Source: Petrolisthes cinctipes (lineage: Eukaryota > Arthropoda > Malacostraca > Decapoda > Porcellanidae). From it: DNA of 64,000 nt. The position numbers were made by a program, and so were the translations under genes. The stretch lies in contig JAWQEG010000526.1 in assembly GCA_033782935.1 (NCBI GenBank), positions 583,501 through 647,500 on the forward strand. Direction: 5' to 3'. Below, piece by piece: positions 12,326 through 26,568 of the stretch (position 1 is the first letter of the stretch; each line of letters starts with the position of its first letter). The notes under the pieces are model-generated. The model did no database searches, was not told the origin of the DNA, and saw nothing but the letters and a program-made list of their open reading frames with translations.

Positions 12326-15300
12326 CTACTCCGTGTTAGAGTCTTTTCAAAATACAGGCCGAAAACATGCTGAAAATCGATCTTTTAGGTGCCCAAAAGT
12401 CGATATGTGCATGCATCTTCTGTACCCGTTTATATCTCAAATTCTGGCCCTAAACACCCGAAAATTCGATATTTAGAGGTCCCAGAAGGCATCTGTACAT
12501 GCCTACTCCGTGTTAGAGTATTTTCAAAAATTCAGGCCCAAAACATGCTGAAAATTTGATATTTTTGGTGCCCAAAGTCAATATGTGCATGTATCTTCTG
12601 TACCCGTTTATATCTCAAATTCAGGCTCAAAACACCCGAAAATTCAATATTAAGGGGTCCCAGAAGCAATCTGTACATGCCTACTCAGTGCTAGAATATT
12701 TTCAAAATATAGGCTAAAAACATGCTGAAAATCGATCTTTTAGGTGCCAAAAAGTCGATATCTCAAATTCAGTCCCAAAACACCCGAAAATTCGATATTT
12801 AGGGGTCCCAGAAGCGATCTGTACGTGCTTACTCAGTGTTAGAGTATTTTAAAAATACATGCTCAAAACATACTGAAAATCGATCTTTTAGGTGCACAAA
12901 AGTCGATATGTGCATGCATCTTCAGTACCCGTTTATATCTCAAATTCAGGCTCAAAACACCCGAAAATTCAATATTTTGGGGTCCCAGAAGCAATCTGTT
13001 CATGCCTACTCAGTGTTAGAGTATTTTCAAAATACAGGCCCAAAACATGCTGAAAATCGATATTTTAGATGCCCAAAGTCAATATGTGCATGTATCTTCT
13101 GTACCAGTTTATACCTCAAATTCAGGCTCAAAACACCCGAAAATTCAATATTTTTGGGTCCCAGAAGCAATCTATACAGTGCTAGAATATTTTCAAAATA
13201 TAGGCTAAAAACATGCTAAAAATCGATCTTTTAGGTGCCAAAAAGTCGATATCTCAAATTCAGTCCCAAAACACCCGAAAATTCGATATTTAGAGGTCCC
13301 AGAAGGTATCTGTACATGCCTACTCCGTTTTAGAGTATTTTCAAAATCCAGGCCCAAAACATGCTGAAAATCGATATTTTTGGTGCCCAAAGTCAATATG
13401 TGCATGTATCTTCTGTACCCGTTTATATCTCAAATTCAGACTCAAAACACCCGAAAATTCAATATTTTGGGGTCCCAGAAGCAATCTGTACATGCCTACT
13501 CAGTGCTAGAATATTTTCAAAATATAGGCTAAAAACATGCTAAAAATCGATCTTTTAGATGCCAAAAAGTCGATATATCAAATTCAGTCCCAAAACACCC
13601 GAAAATTCGATATTTAGAGGTCCCAGAAGGTATCTGTACATGCCTACTCCGTGTTAGAGTATTTTCAAAATACAGGCCAAAAACATACTGAAAATCGATC
13701 TTTTAGGTGCCCAAAAGTCGATATGTGCATGCATCTTCTGTACCCGTTTATATCTCAAATTCTGGCCCTAAACACCCGAAAATTCGATATTTTGGGGTCC
13801 CAGAAGCAATCTGTACATGCCTACTCCGTGTTAGAGTATTTTCAAAATTCAGGCCCAAAAAATGTTTAAAATCGATGTTTTTGGTGCCCAAAGTCAATAT
13901 GTGCATGTATCTTCTGTACCCGTTTATATCTCAAATTCAGGCTCAAAACACCCGAAAATTCAATATTTTGGGGTCCCAGAAGCAATCTGTACAGTGCTAG
14001 AATATTTTCAAAATATAGGCTAAAAACATGCTAAAAAACGATCTTTTAGGTGCCAAAAAGTCGATATATCAAATTCAGTCCCAAAACACCCGAAAATTCG
14101 ATATTTAGAGGTCCCAGAAGGTATCTGTACATGCCTACTCCGTGTTAGAGTATTTTCAAAAATTCAGGCCCAAAACATGCTGAAAATTTGATATTTTTGG
14201 TGCCCAAAGTCAATATGTGCATGTATCTTCTGTACCCGTTTATATCTCAAATTCAGGCTCAAAACACCCGAAAATTCAATATTAAGGGGTCCCAGAAGCA
14301 ATCTGTACATGCCTACTCAGTGCTAGAATATTTTCAAAATATAGGCTAAAAACATGCTAAAAATCGATCTTTTAGGTGCCAAAAAGTCGATATCTCAAAT
14401 TCAGTCCCAAAACACCCGAAAATTCGATATTTAGGGGTCCCAGAAGCGATCTGTACATGCCTACTCCGTGTTAGAGTATTTTCAAAATACATGCTCAAAA
14501 CATACTGAAAATCGATCTTTTAGGTGCACAAAAGTCGATATGTGCATGCATCTTCAGTACCCGTTTATATCTCAAATTCAGGCTCAAAACACCCAAAAAA
14601 TTCAATATTTTGGGGTCCCAGAAGCAATCTGTACATGCCTACTCAGTGTTAGAGTATTTTCAAAATACAGACCCAAAACATGCTGAAAATCGATATTTTA
14701 GATGCCCAAAGTCAATATGTGAATGTATCTTCTGTACCCGTTTATATCTCAAATTCAGGCTCAAAACACCCGAAAATTCAATATTTTGGGGTCCCAGAAG
14801 CAATCTGTACATGCCTACACAGTGCTAGAATATTTTCAAAATATAGGCTAAAAACATGCTAAAAATCGACATTATAGGTGCCAAAAAATCGATATATCAA
14901 ATTCAGTCCCAAAACACCCGAAAATTCGATATTTAGAGGTCCCAGAAGGCATCTGTACATGCCTACTCCGTGTTAGAGTATTTTCAAAAATTCAGGCCCA
15001 AAACATGCTGAAAATTTGATATTTTTGGTGCCCAAAGTCAATATGTGCATGTATCTTCTGTACCCGTTTATATCTCAAATTCAGGCTCAAAACACCCGAA
15101 AATTCAATATTAAGGGGTCCCAGAAGCAATCTGTACATGCCTACTCAGTGCTAGAATATTTTCAAAATATAGGCTAAAAACATGCTGAAAATCGATCTTT
15201 TAGGTGCCAAAAAGTCGATATCTCAAATTCAGTCCCAAAACACCCGAAAATTCGATATTTAGGGGTCCCAGAAGCGATCTGTACGTGCCTACTCAGTGTT

Positions 15301-16594
15301 AGAGTATTTTAAAAATACATGCTCAAAACATACTGAAAATCGATCTTTTAGGTGCACAAAAGTCGATATGTGCATGCATCTTCAGTACCCGTTTATATCT
15401 CAAATTCAGGCTCAAAACACCCGAAAATTCAATATTTTGGGGTCCCAGAAGCAATCTGTTCATGCCTACTCAGTGTTAGAGTATTTTCAAAATACATGCC
15501 CAAAACATGCTGAAAATCGATATTTTAGATGCCCAAAGTCAATATGTGCATGTATCTTCTGTACCAGTTTATACCTCAAATTCAGGCTCAAAACACCCGA
15601 AAATTCAATATTTTTGGGTCCCAGAAGCAATCTATACAGTGCTAGAATATTTTCAAAATATAGGCTAAAAACATGCTAAAAATCGATCTTTTAGGTGCCA
15701 AAAAGTCGATATCTCAAATTCAGTCCCAAAACACCCGAAAATTCGATATTTAGAGGTCCCAGAAGGTATCTGTACATGCCTACTCCGTTTTAGAGTATTT
15801 TCAAAATCCAGGCCCAAAACATGCTGAAAATCGATATTTTTGGTGCCCAAAGTCAATATGTGCATGTATCTTCTGTACCCGTTTATATCTCAAATTCAGA
15901 CTCAAAACACCTGAAAATTCAATATTTTGGGGTCCCAGAAGCAATCTGTACATGCCTACTCAGTGCTAGAATATTTTCAAAATATAGGCTAAAAACATGC
16001 TAAAAATCGATCTTTTAGATGCCAAAAAGTCGATATATCAAATTCAGTCCCAAAACACCCGAAAATTCGATATTTAGAGGTCCCAGAAGGTATCTTTACA
16101 TGCCTACTCCGTGTTAGAGTATTTTCAAAATACAGGCCAAAAACATACTGAAAATCGATCTTTTAGGTGCCCAAAAGTCGATATGTGCATGCATCTTCTG
16201 TACCCGTTTATATCTCAAATTCTGGCCCTAAACACCCGAAAATTCGATATTTTGGGGTCCCAGAAGCGATCTGTACATGCCTACTCCGTGTTAGAGTATT
16301 TTCAAAATTCAGGCCCAAAAAATGTTTAAAATCGATGTTTTTGGTGCCCAAAGTCAATATGTGCATGTATCTTCTGTACCCGTTTATATCTCAAATTCAG
16401 GCTCAAAACACCCGAAAATTCAATATTTTGGGGTCCCAGAAGCAATCTGTACAGTGCTAGAATATTTTCAAAATATAGGCTAAAAACATGCTAAAAAACG
16501 ATCTTTTAGGTGCCAAAAAGTCGATATATCAAATTCAGTCCCAAAACACCCGAAAATTCGATATTTAGAGGTCCCAGAAGGTATCTGTACATGC
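12326..16594 (+). repeat. 4,269-bp tandem duplication, copy 2
   Basis: Begins with the same gtcttttc/aggccgaaaac A2 monomer at 12,326 and ends at 16,594. The next monomer is a C4 where a third copy would have started with that A2, so the boundary is clean at monomer scale. Rare variants such as gtacgtgcttactcag (8,534 and 12,803) are shared by both copies. Most of this copy also matches the region 11,280 bp downstream. Confidence 0.92.
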
Positions 16595-19337
16595 CTACTC
16601 CGTGTTAGAGTATTTTCAAAAATTCAGGCCCGAAACATGCTGAAAATTTGATATTTTTGGTGCCCAAAGTCAATATGTGCATGTATCTTCTGTACCCGTT
16701 TATATCTCAAATTCAGGCTCAAAACACCCGAAAATTCAATATTAAGGGGTCCCAGAAGCAATCTGTACATGCCTACTCAGTGCTAGAATATTTTTAAAAT
16801 ATAGGCTAAAAACATGCTGAAAATCGATCTTTTAGGTGCCAAAAAGTCGATATCTCAAATTCAGTCCCAAAACACCCGAAAATTCGATATTTAGGGGTCC
16901 CAGAAGCGATCTGTACATGCCTACTCCGTGTTAGAGTATTTTCAAAATACATGCTCAAAACATACTGAAAATCGATCTTTTAGGTGCACGAAAGTCGATA
17001 TGTGCATGCATCTTCAGTACCCGTTTATATCTCAAATTCAGGCTCAAAACACCCGAAAATTCAATATTTTGGGGTCCCAGAAGCAATCTGTACATGCCTA
17101 CTCAGTGTTAGAGTATTTTCAAAATACAGGCCCAAAACATGCTGAAAATCGATATTTTAGATGCCCAAAGTCAATATGTGCATGTATCATCTGTACCAGT
17201 TTATATCTCAAATTCAGGCTCAAAAACCCGAAAATTCAATATTTTGGGGTCCCAGAAGCAATCTATACAGTGCTAGAATATTTGCAAAATATAGGCTAAA
17301 AACATGCTAAAAATCGATCTTTTAGGTGCCAAAAAGTCGATATCTCAAATTCAGTCCCAAAACACCCGAAAATTCGATATTTAGAGGTCCCAGAAGGTAT
17401 CTGTACATGCCTACTCCGTGTTAGAGTATTTTCAAAATTCAGGCCCAAAACATGCTGAAAATCGATATTTTTGGTGCCCAAAGTCAATATGTGCATGTAT
17501 CTTCTGTACCCGTTTATATCTCAAATTCAGACTCAAAACACCCGAAAATTCAATATTTTGGGGTCCCAGAAGCAATCTGTACATGCCTACTCAGTGCTAG
17601 AATATTTTCAAAATATAGGCTAAAAACATGCTAAAAATCTATCTTTTAGATGCCAAAAAGTCGATATCTCAAATTCAGTCCCAAAACACCCGAAAATTCG
17701 ATATTTAGAGGTCCCAGAAGGTATCTGTACATGCCTACTCCGTGTTAGAGTATTTTCAAAATTCAGGCCCAAAAAATGTTTAAAATCGATGTTTTTGGTG
17801 CCCAAAGTCAATATGTGCATGTATCTTCTGTACCCGTTTATATCTCAAATTCTGGCTCAAAACACCCGAAAATTCAATATTTTGGGGTCCCAGAAGCAAT
17901 CTGTACAGTGCTAGAATATTTTCAAAATATAGGCTAAAAACATGCTAAAAAACGATCTTTTAGGTGCCAAAAAGTCGATATATCAAATTCAGTCCCAAAA
18001 CACCCGAAAATTCGATATTTAGAGGTCCCAGAAGGTATCTGTACATGCCTACTCCGTGTTAGAGTATTTTCAAAAATTCAGGCCCAAAACATGCTGAAAA
18101 TTTGATATTTTTGGTGCCCAAAATCAATATGTGCATGTATCTTCTGTACCCGTTTATATCTCAAATTCAGGCTCAAAACACCCGAAAATTCAATATTAAG
18201 GGGTCCCAGAAGCAATCTGTACATGCCTACTCATTGCTAGAATATTTTCAAAATATAGGCTAAAAACATGCTGAAAATCGATCTTTTAGGTGCCAAAAAG
18301 TCGATATCTCAAATTCAGTCCCAAAACACCCGAAAATTCGATATTTAGGGGTCCCAGAAGCGATCTGTACATGCCTACTCCGTGTTAAAGTATTTTCAAA
18401 ATACATGCTCAAAACATAGTGAAAATCGATCTTTTAGGTGCACAAAAGTCGATATGTGCATGCATCTTCAGTACCCGTTTATATCTCAAATTCAGGCTCA
18501 AAACACCCGAAAATTCAATATTTTGGGGTCCCAGAAGCAATCTGTACATGCCTACTCAGTGTTAGAGTATTTTCAAAATACAGCCCCAAAACATGCTGAA
18601 AATCGATATTTTAGATGCCCAAAGTCAATATGTGCATGTATCTTCTGTACCCGTTTATATCTCAAATTCAGGCTCAAAACACCCGAAAATTCAATATTTT
18701 GGGGTACCAGAAGCAATCTATACAGTGCTAGAATATTTTCAAAATATAGGCTAAAAACATGCTAAAAATCGATCTTTTAGGTGCCAAAAAGTCGATATCT
18801 CAAATTCAGTCCCAAAACACCCGAAAATTCGATATTTAGGGGTCCCAGAAGCAATCTGTATATGCCTACACAGTGCTAGAATATTTTCAAAATATAGGCT
18901 AAAAACATGCTAAAAATCGACATTTTAGGTGCCAAAAAATCGATATCTCAAATTCTGGCCCTAAACACCCGAAAATTCGATATTTTGGGGTTCCAGAAGC
19001 AATCTGTACATGCCTACTCAGTGTTAGAGTATTTTCAAAATACAGGCCCAAAACATGCTGAAAATCGATATTTTAGATGCCCAAAGTCAATATGTGCATG
19101 TATCTTCTGTACCCGTTTATATCTCAAATTCAGGCTCAAAACACCCGCAAATTCAATATTTTGGGGTCCCAGAAGCAATCTGTACATGCCTACACAGTGC
19201 TAGAATATTTTCAAAATATAGGCTAAAAACATGCTAAAAATCGACATTTTAGGTGCCAAAAAATCGATATCTCAAATTCAGTCCCAAAATACCTGAAAAT
19301 TCGATATTTAGAGGTCCTAGAAGGTATCTGTACATGC
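16595..19337 (+). repeat. Mixed block with C1 caaaaacccg variant and double B
   Basis: Order: C4, B2, A1 (about 16,921), C1 with caaaaacccg at 17,221, B2 with atatttgcaaaatat, C2, B2, C3, B, C4, B2, A1 with gtgttaaag (about 18,375), C1, B2, then a second B-type monomer from 18,866. It matches 27,875 to about 30,234 at an offset of 11,280 up to about 18,954, where the two diverge inside a monomer. It continues with C1, B1 and the start of the third 1,808-bp block. Confidence 0.85.
18866..19013 (+). repeat. Chimeric B1/A2 monomer
   Basis: Left part is B1 (ctacacagtgctag, cgacattttagg, ccaaaaaatcg). From the aaattc at about 18,950 it becomes A2 (tggccctaaacaccc, cgatattttgggg). The homologous place at 30,146-30,293 stays B1 throughout. 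It lies where the match at an 11,280-bp offset ends, so it is probably the recombination point. It directly follows a B2, giving two B-type monomers in a row. Confidence 0.85.
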
Positions 19338-21145
19338 CTACTCCGTGTTAGAGTATTTTCAAAATACAGGCCAAAAACATACTGAAAATCGATCTTTTAG
19401 GTGCCCAAAAGTCGATATGTGCATGCATCTTCTGTACCCTTTTATATCTCAAATTCTGACCCTAAACACCCGAAAATTCGATATTTTGGGGTCCCAGAAG
19501 CGATCTGTACATGCTTACTCCGTGTTAGAGTATTTTCAAAATTCAGGCCCAAAACATGCTGACAATCGATATTTTTGGTGCCCAAAGTCAATATGTGCAT
19601 GTATCTTCTGTACCCGTTTATATCTAAAATTCAGACTCAAAACACCCGAAAATTCAATATTTTGGGGTCCCAGAAGCAATCTGTACAGTGCTAGAATATT
19701 TTCAAAATATAGGCTAAAAACATGCTAAAAATCGATCTTTTAGGTGCCAAAAAGTCGATATCTCAAATTCAGTCCCAAAACACCCGAAAATTCGATATTT
19801 AGGGGTCCCAGAAGCGATCTGTACATGCCTACTCCGTGTTAGAGTATTTTCAAAATACATGCTCAAAACATACTGAAAATCGATCTTTTAGGTGCCCAAA
19901 AGTCGATATGTGCATGCATCTTCAGTACCCGTTTATATCTCAAATTCAGGCTCAAAACACCCGAAAATTCAATATTTTGAGGTCCCAGAAGCAATCTGTA
20001 CATGCCTACACAGTGCTAGAATATTTTCAAAATATAGGCTAAAAACATGCTAAAAATCGACATTTTAGGTGCCAAAAAATCGATATCTCAAATTAAGTCC
20101 CAAAACACCCGAAAATTCGATATTTAGAGGTCCCAGAAGGTATCTGTACATGCTTACTCCATGTTAGAGTATTTTCAAAATACAGGCCAAAAACATACTG
20201 AAAATCGATCTTTTAAGTGCCCAAAAGTCGATATGTGCATGCATCTTCTGTACCCGTTTATATCTCAAATTCTGGCCCTAAACACCCGAAAATTCGATAT
20301 TTTGAGGTCCCAGAAGCGATCTGTACATGCCTACTCCGTGTTAGAGTATTTTCAAAATTCAGGCCCAAAACATGCTGAAAATCGATATTTTTGGTGCCCA
20401 AAGTCAATATGTGCATGTATCTTCTGTACCCGTTTATATCACAAATTCAGGCTCAAAACACCCGAAAATTCAATATTTTGGGGTCCCAGAAGCAATCTGT
20501 ACAGTGCTAGAATATTTTCAAAATATAGGCTAAAAACATGCTAAAAATCGATCTTTTAGGTGCCAAAAAGTCGATATCTCAAATTCAGTCCCAAAACACC
20601 CGAAAATTCGATATTTAGGGGTCCCAGAAGCGATCTGTACATGCCTACTCCGTGTTAGAGTATTTTCAAAATACATGCTCAAAACATACTGAAAATCGAT
20701 CTTTTAGGTGCACAAAAGTCGATATGTGCATGCATCTTCAGTACCCGTTTATATCTCAAATTCAGGCTCAAAACACCCGAAAATTCAATATTTTGGGGTC
20801 CCAGAAGTAATCTGTACATGCCTACTCAGTGTTAGAGTATTTTCAAAATACAGGCCCAAAACATGCTGAAAATCGATATTTTAGATGCCCAAAGTCAATA
20901 TGTGCATGTATCTTCTGTACCCGTTTATATCTCAAATTCAGGCTCAAAACACCCGAAAATTCAATATTTTGGGGTCCCAGAAGCAATCTGTACATGCCTA
21001 CACAGTGCTAGAATATTTTCAAAATATAGGCTAAAAACATGCTAAAAATCGACATTTTAGGTGCCAAAAAATCGATATCTCAAATTTAGTCCCAAAACAC
21101 CCGAAAATTCGATATTTAGAGGTCCCAGAAGGTATCTGTACATGC
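19338..21145 (+). repeat. 1,808-bp block, copy 3 of 3 (mosaic)
   Basis: Matches copy 2 at an offset of 13,089, including ctccatgttag near 20,158. Its first monomer instead has ccctttta (base 19,440) and gaccctaaac like copy 1. It thus mixes variants of both earlier copies, as expected from gene conversion or from descent from an unsampled intermediate. Confidence 0.86.
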
Positions 21146-24108
21146 CTACTCCGTGTTAGAGTATTTTCAAAATACAGGCCGAAAACATGCTGAAAATCGA
21201 TCTTTTAGGTGCCCAAAAGTCGATATGTGCATGCATCTTCTGTACCCGTTTATATCTCAAATTCTGGCCCTAAACACCCGAAAATTCGATATTTAGAGGT
21301 CCCAGAAGGCATCTGTACATGCCTACTCCGTGTTAGAGTATTTTCAAAAATTCAGGCCCAAAACATGCTGAAAATTTGATATTTTTGGTGCCCAAAGTCA
21401 ATATGTGCATGTATCTTCTGTACCCGTTTATATCTCAAATTCAGGCTCAAAACACCCGAAAATTCAATATTAAGGGGTCCCAGAAGCAATCTGTACATGC
21501 CTACTCAGTGCTAGAATATTTTCAAAATATAGGCTAAAAACATGCTGAAAATCGATCTTTTAGGTGCCAAAAAGTCGATATCTCAAATTCAGTCCCAAAA
21601 CACCCGAAAATTCGATATTTAGGGGTCCCAGAAGCGATCTGTACGTGCCTACTCAGTGTTAGAGTATTTTAAAAATACATGCTCAAAACATACTGAAAAT
21701 CGATCTTTTAGGTGCACAAAAGTCGATATGTGCATGCATCTTCAGTACCCGTTTATATCTCAAATTCAGGCTCAAAACACCCGAAAATTCAATATTTTGG
21801 GGTCCCAGAAGCAATCTGTTCATGCCTACTCAGTGTTAGAGTATTTTCAAAATACAGGCCCAAAACATGCTGAAAATCGATATTTTAGATGCCCAAAGTC
21901 AATATGTGCATGTATCTTCTGTACCAGTTTATACCTCAAATTCAGGCTCAAAACACCCGAAAATTCAATATTTTTGGGTCCCAGAAGCAATCTATACAGT
22001 GCTAGAATATTTTCAAAATATAGGCTAAAAACATGCTAAAAATCGATCTTTTAGGTGCCAAAAAGTCGATATCTCAAATTCAGTCCCAAAACACCCGAAA
22101 ATTCGATATTTAGAGGTCCCAGAAGGTATCTGTACATGCCTACTCCGTTTTAGAGTATTTTCAAAATCCAGGCCCAAAACATGCTGAAAATCGATATTTT
22201 TGGTGCCCAAAGTCAATATGTGCATGTATCTTCTGTACCCGTTTATATCTCAAATTCAGACTCAAAACACCCGAAAATTCAATATTTTGGGGTCCCAGAA
22301 GCAATCTGTACATGCCTACTCAGTGCTAGAATATTTTCAAAATATAGGCTAAAAACATGCTAAAAATCGATCTTTTAGATGCCAAAAAGTCGATATATCA
22401 AATTCAGTCCCAAAACACCCGAAAATTCGATATTTAGAGGTCCCAGAAGGTATCTGTACATGCCTACTCCGTGTTAGAGTATTTTCAAAATACAGGCCAA
22501 AAACATACTGAAAATCGATCTTTTAGGTGCCCAAAAGTCGATATGTGCATGCATCTTCTGTACCCGTTTATATCTCAAATTCTGGCCCTAAACACCCGAA
22601 AATTCGATATTTTGGGGTCCCAGAAGCGATCTGTACATGCCTACTCCGTGTTAGAGTATTTTCAAAATTCAGGCCCAAAAAATGTTTAAAATCGATGTTT
22701 TTGGTGCCCAAAGTCAATATGTGCATGTATCTTCTGTACCCGTTTATATCTCAAATTCAGGCTCAAAACACCCGAAAATTCAATATTTTGGGGTCCCAGA
22801 AGCAATCTGTACAGTGCTAGAATATTTTCAAAATATAGGCTAAAAACATGCTAAAAAACGATCTTTTAGGTGCCAAAAAGTCGATATATCAAATTCAGTC
22901 CCAAAACACCCGAAAATTCGATATTTAGAGGTCCCAGAAGGTATCTGTACATGCCTACTCCGTGTTAGAGTATTTTCAAAAATTCAGGCCCAAAACATGC
23001 TGAAAATTTGATATTTTTGGTGCCCAAAGTCAATATGTGCATGTATCTTCTGTACCCGTTTATATCTCAAATTCAGGCTCAAAACACCCGAAAATTCAAT
23101 ATTAAGGGGTCCCAGAAGCAATCTGTACATGCCTACTCAGTGCTAGAATATTTTCAAAATATAGGCTAAAAACATGCTAAAAATCGATCTTTTAGGTGCC
23201 AAAAAGTCGATATCTCAAATTCAGTCCCAAAACACCCGAAAATTCGATATTTAGGGGTCCCAGAAGCGATCTGTACATGCCTACTCCGTGTTAGAGTATT
23301 TTCAAAATACATGCTCAAAACATACTGAAAATCGATCTTTTAGGTGCACAAAAGTCGATATGTGCATGCATCTTCAGTACCCGTTTATATCTCAAATTCA
23401 GGCTCAAAACACCCAAAAAATTCAATATTTTGGGGTCCCAGAAGCAATCTGTACATGCCTACTCAGTGTTAGAGTATTTTCAAAATACAGACCCAAAACA
23501 TGCTGAAAATCGATATTTTAGATGCCCAAAGTCAATATGTGAATGTATCTTCTGTACCCGTTTATATCTCAAATTCAGGCTCAAAACACCCGAAAATTCA
23601 ATATTTTGGGGTCCCAGAAGCAATCTGTACATGCCTACACAGTGCTAGAATATTTTCAAAATATAGGCTAAAAACATGCTAAAAATCGACATTTTAGGTG
23701 CCAAAAAATCGATATATCAAATTCAGTCCCAAAACACCCGAAAATTCGATATTTTGAGGTCCCAGAAGGCATCTGTACATGCCTACTCCGTGTTAGAGTA
23801 TTTTCAAAAATTCAGGCCCAAAACATGCTGAAAATTTGATATTTTTGGTGCCCAAAGTCAATATGTGCATGTATCTTCTGTACCCGTTTATATCTCAAAT
23901 TCAGGCTCAAAACACCCGAAAATTCAATATTAAGGGGTCCCAGAAGCAATCTGTACATGCCTACTCAGTGCTAGAATATTTTCAAAATATAGGCTAAAAA
24001 CATGCTGAAAATCGATCTTTTAGGTGCCAAAAAGTCGATATCTCAAATTCAGTCCCAAAACACCCGAAAATTCGATATTTAGGGGTCCCAGAAGCGATCT
24101 GTACGTGC
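21146..24108 (+). repeat. Core block: A2/C4/B2 lead-in plus 2,460-bp super-repeat
   Basis: 21,146-21,648 repeats the A2(aggccgaaaac)-C4-B2 lead-in seen at 8,057 and 12,326, here with normal gtattttc in place of gtcttttc. 21,649-24,108 is a full 2,460-bp super-repeat, matching 8,560-11,019 at an offset of 13,089. One difference is gatattttgaggtccc near 23,750 where the earlier copy has gatatttagagg. Confidence 0.88.
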
Positions 24109-26568
24109 CTACTCAGTGTTAGAGTATTTTAAAAATACATGCTCAAAACATACTGAAAATCGATCTTTTAGGTGCACAAAAGTCGATATGTGCATGCATC
24201 TTCAGTACCCGTTTATATCTCAAATTCAGGCTCAAAACACCCGAAAATTCAATATTTTGGGGTCCCAGAAGCAATCTGTTCATGCCTACTCAGTGTTAGA
24301 GTATTTTCAAAATACATGCCCAAAACATGCTGAAAATCGATATTTTAGATGCCCAAAGTCAATATGTGCATGTATCTTCTGTACCAGTTTATACCTCAAA
24401 TTCAGGCTCAAAACACCCGAAAATTCAATATTTTTGGGTCCCAGAAGCAATCTATACAGTGCTAGAATATTTTCAAAATATAGGCTAAAAACATGCTAAA
24501 AATCGATCTTTTAGGTGCCAAAAAGTCGATATCTCAAATTCAGTCCCAAAACACCCGAAAATTCGATATTTAGAGGTCCCAGAAGGTATCTGTACATGCC
24601 TACTCCGTTTTAGAGTATTTTCAAAATCCAGGCCCAAAACATGCTGAAAATCGATAATTTTGGTGCCCAAAGTCAATATGTGCATGTATCTTCTGTACCC
24701 GTTTATATCTCAAATTCAGACTCAAAACACCCGAAAATTCAATATTTTGGGGTCCCAGAAGCAATCTGTACATGCCTACTCAGTGCTAGAATATTTTCAA
24801 AATATAGGCTAAAAACATGCTAAAAATCGATCTTTTAGATGCCAGAAAGTCGATATATCAAATTCAGTCCCAAAACACCCGAAAATTCGATATTTAGAGG
24901 TCCCAGAAGGTATCTTTACATGCCTACTCCGTGTTAGAGTATTTTCAAAATACAGGCCAAAAACATACTGAAAATCGATCTTTTAGGTGCCCAAAAGTCG
25001 ATATGTGCATGCATCTTCTGTACCCGTTTATATCTCAAATTCTGGCCCTAAACACCCGAAAATTCGATATTTTGGGGTCCCAGAAGCGATCTGTACATGC
25101 CTACTCCGTGTTAGAGTATTTTCAAAATTCAGGCCCAAAAAATGTTTAAAATCGATGTTTTTGGTGCCCAAAGTCAATATGTGCATGTATCTTCTGTACC
25201 CGTTTATATCTCAAATTCAGGCTCAAAACACCCGAAAATTCAATATTTTGGGGTCCCAGAAGCATTCTGTACAGTGCTAGAATATTTTCAAAATATAGGC
25301 TAAAAACATGCTAAAAAACGATCTTTTAGGTGCCAAAAAGTCGATATATCAAATTCAGTCCCAAAACACCCGAAAATTCGATATTTAGAGGTCCCAGAAG
25401 GTATCTGTACATGCCTACTCCGTGTTAGAGTATTTTCAAAAATTCAGGCCCAAAACATGCTGAAAATTTGATATTTTTGGTGCCCAAAGTCAATATGTGC
25501 ATGTATCTTCTGTACCCGTTTATATCTCAAATTCAGGCTCAAAACACCCGAAAATTCAATATTAAGGGGTCCCAGAAGCAATCTGTACATGCCTACTCAG
25601 TGCTAGAATATTTTCAAAATATAGGCTAAAAACATGCTAAAAATCGATCTTTTAGGTGCCAAAAAGTCGATATCTCAAATTCAGTCCCAAAACACCCGAA
25701 AATTCGATATTTAGGGGTCCCAGAAGCGATCTGTACATGCCTACTCCGTGTTAGAGTATTTTCAAAATACATGCTCAAAACATACTGAAAATCGATCTTT
25801 TAGGTGCACAAAAGTCGATATGTGCATGCATCTTCAGTACCCGTTTATATCTCAAATTCAGGCTCAAAACACCCAAAAAATTCAATATTTTGGGGTCCCA
25901 GAAGCAATCTGTACATGCCTACTCAGTGTTAGAGTATTTTCAAAATACAGACCCAAAACATGCTGAAAATCGATATTTTAGATGCCCAAAGTCAATATGT
26001 GAATGTATCTTCTGTACCCGTTTATATCTCAAATTCAGGCTCAAAACACCCGAAAATTCAATATTTTGGGGTCCCAGAAGCAATCTGTACATGCCTACAC
26101 AGTGCTAGAATATTTTCAAAATATAGGCTAAAAACATGCTAAAAATCGACATTTTAGGTGCCAAAAAATCGATATATCAAATTCAGTCCCAAAACACCCG
26201 AAAATTCGATATTTTGAGGTCCCAGAAGGCATCTGTACATGCCTACTCCGTGTTAGAGTATTTTCAAAAATTCAGGCCCAAAACATGCTGAAAATTTGAT
26301 ATTTTTGGTGCCCAAAGTCAATATGTGCATGTATCTTCTGTACCCGTTTATATCTCAAATTCAGGCTCAAAACACCCGAAAATTCAATATTAAGGGGTCC
26401 CAGAAGCAATCTGTACATGCCTACTCAGTGCTAGAATATTTTCAAAATATAGGCTAAAAACATGCTGAAAATCGATCTTTTAGGTGCCATAAAGTCGATA
26501 TCTCAAATTCAGTCCCAAAACACCCGAAAATTCGATATTTAGGGGTCCCAGAAGCGATCTGTACGTGC
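24109..26568 (+). repeat. 2,460-bp super-repeat, tandem copy
   Basis: Immediately follows another copy, so these two are a true tandem pair. It also matches 12,829-15,288 at an offset of 11,280. Private changes include cgataatttt near 24,653 and gcattctg near 25,263. gccagaaagtcg near 24,841 is shared with the next partial unit at 27,301, which points to copying between adjacent units. Confidence 0.88.
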
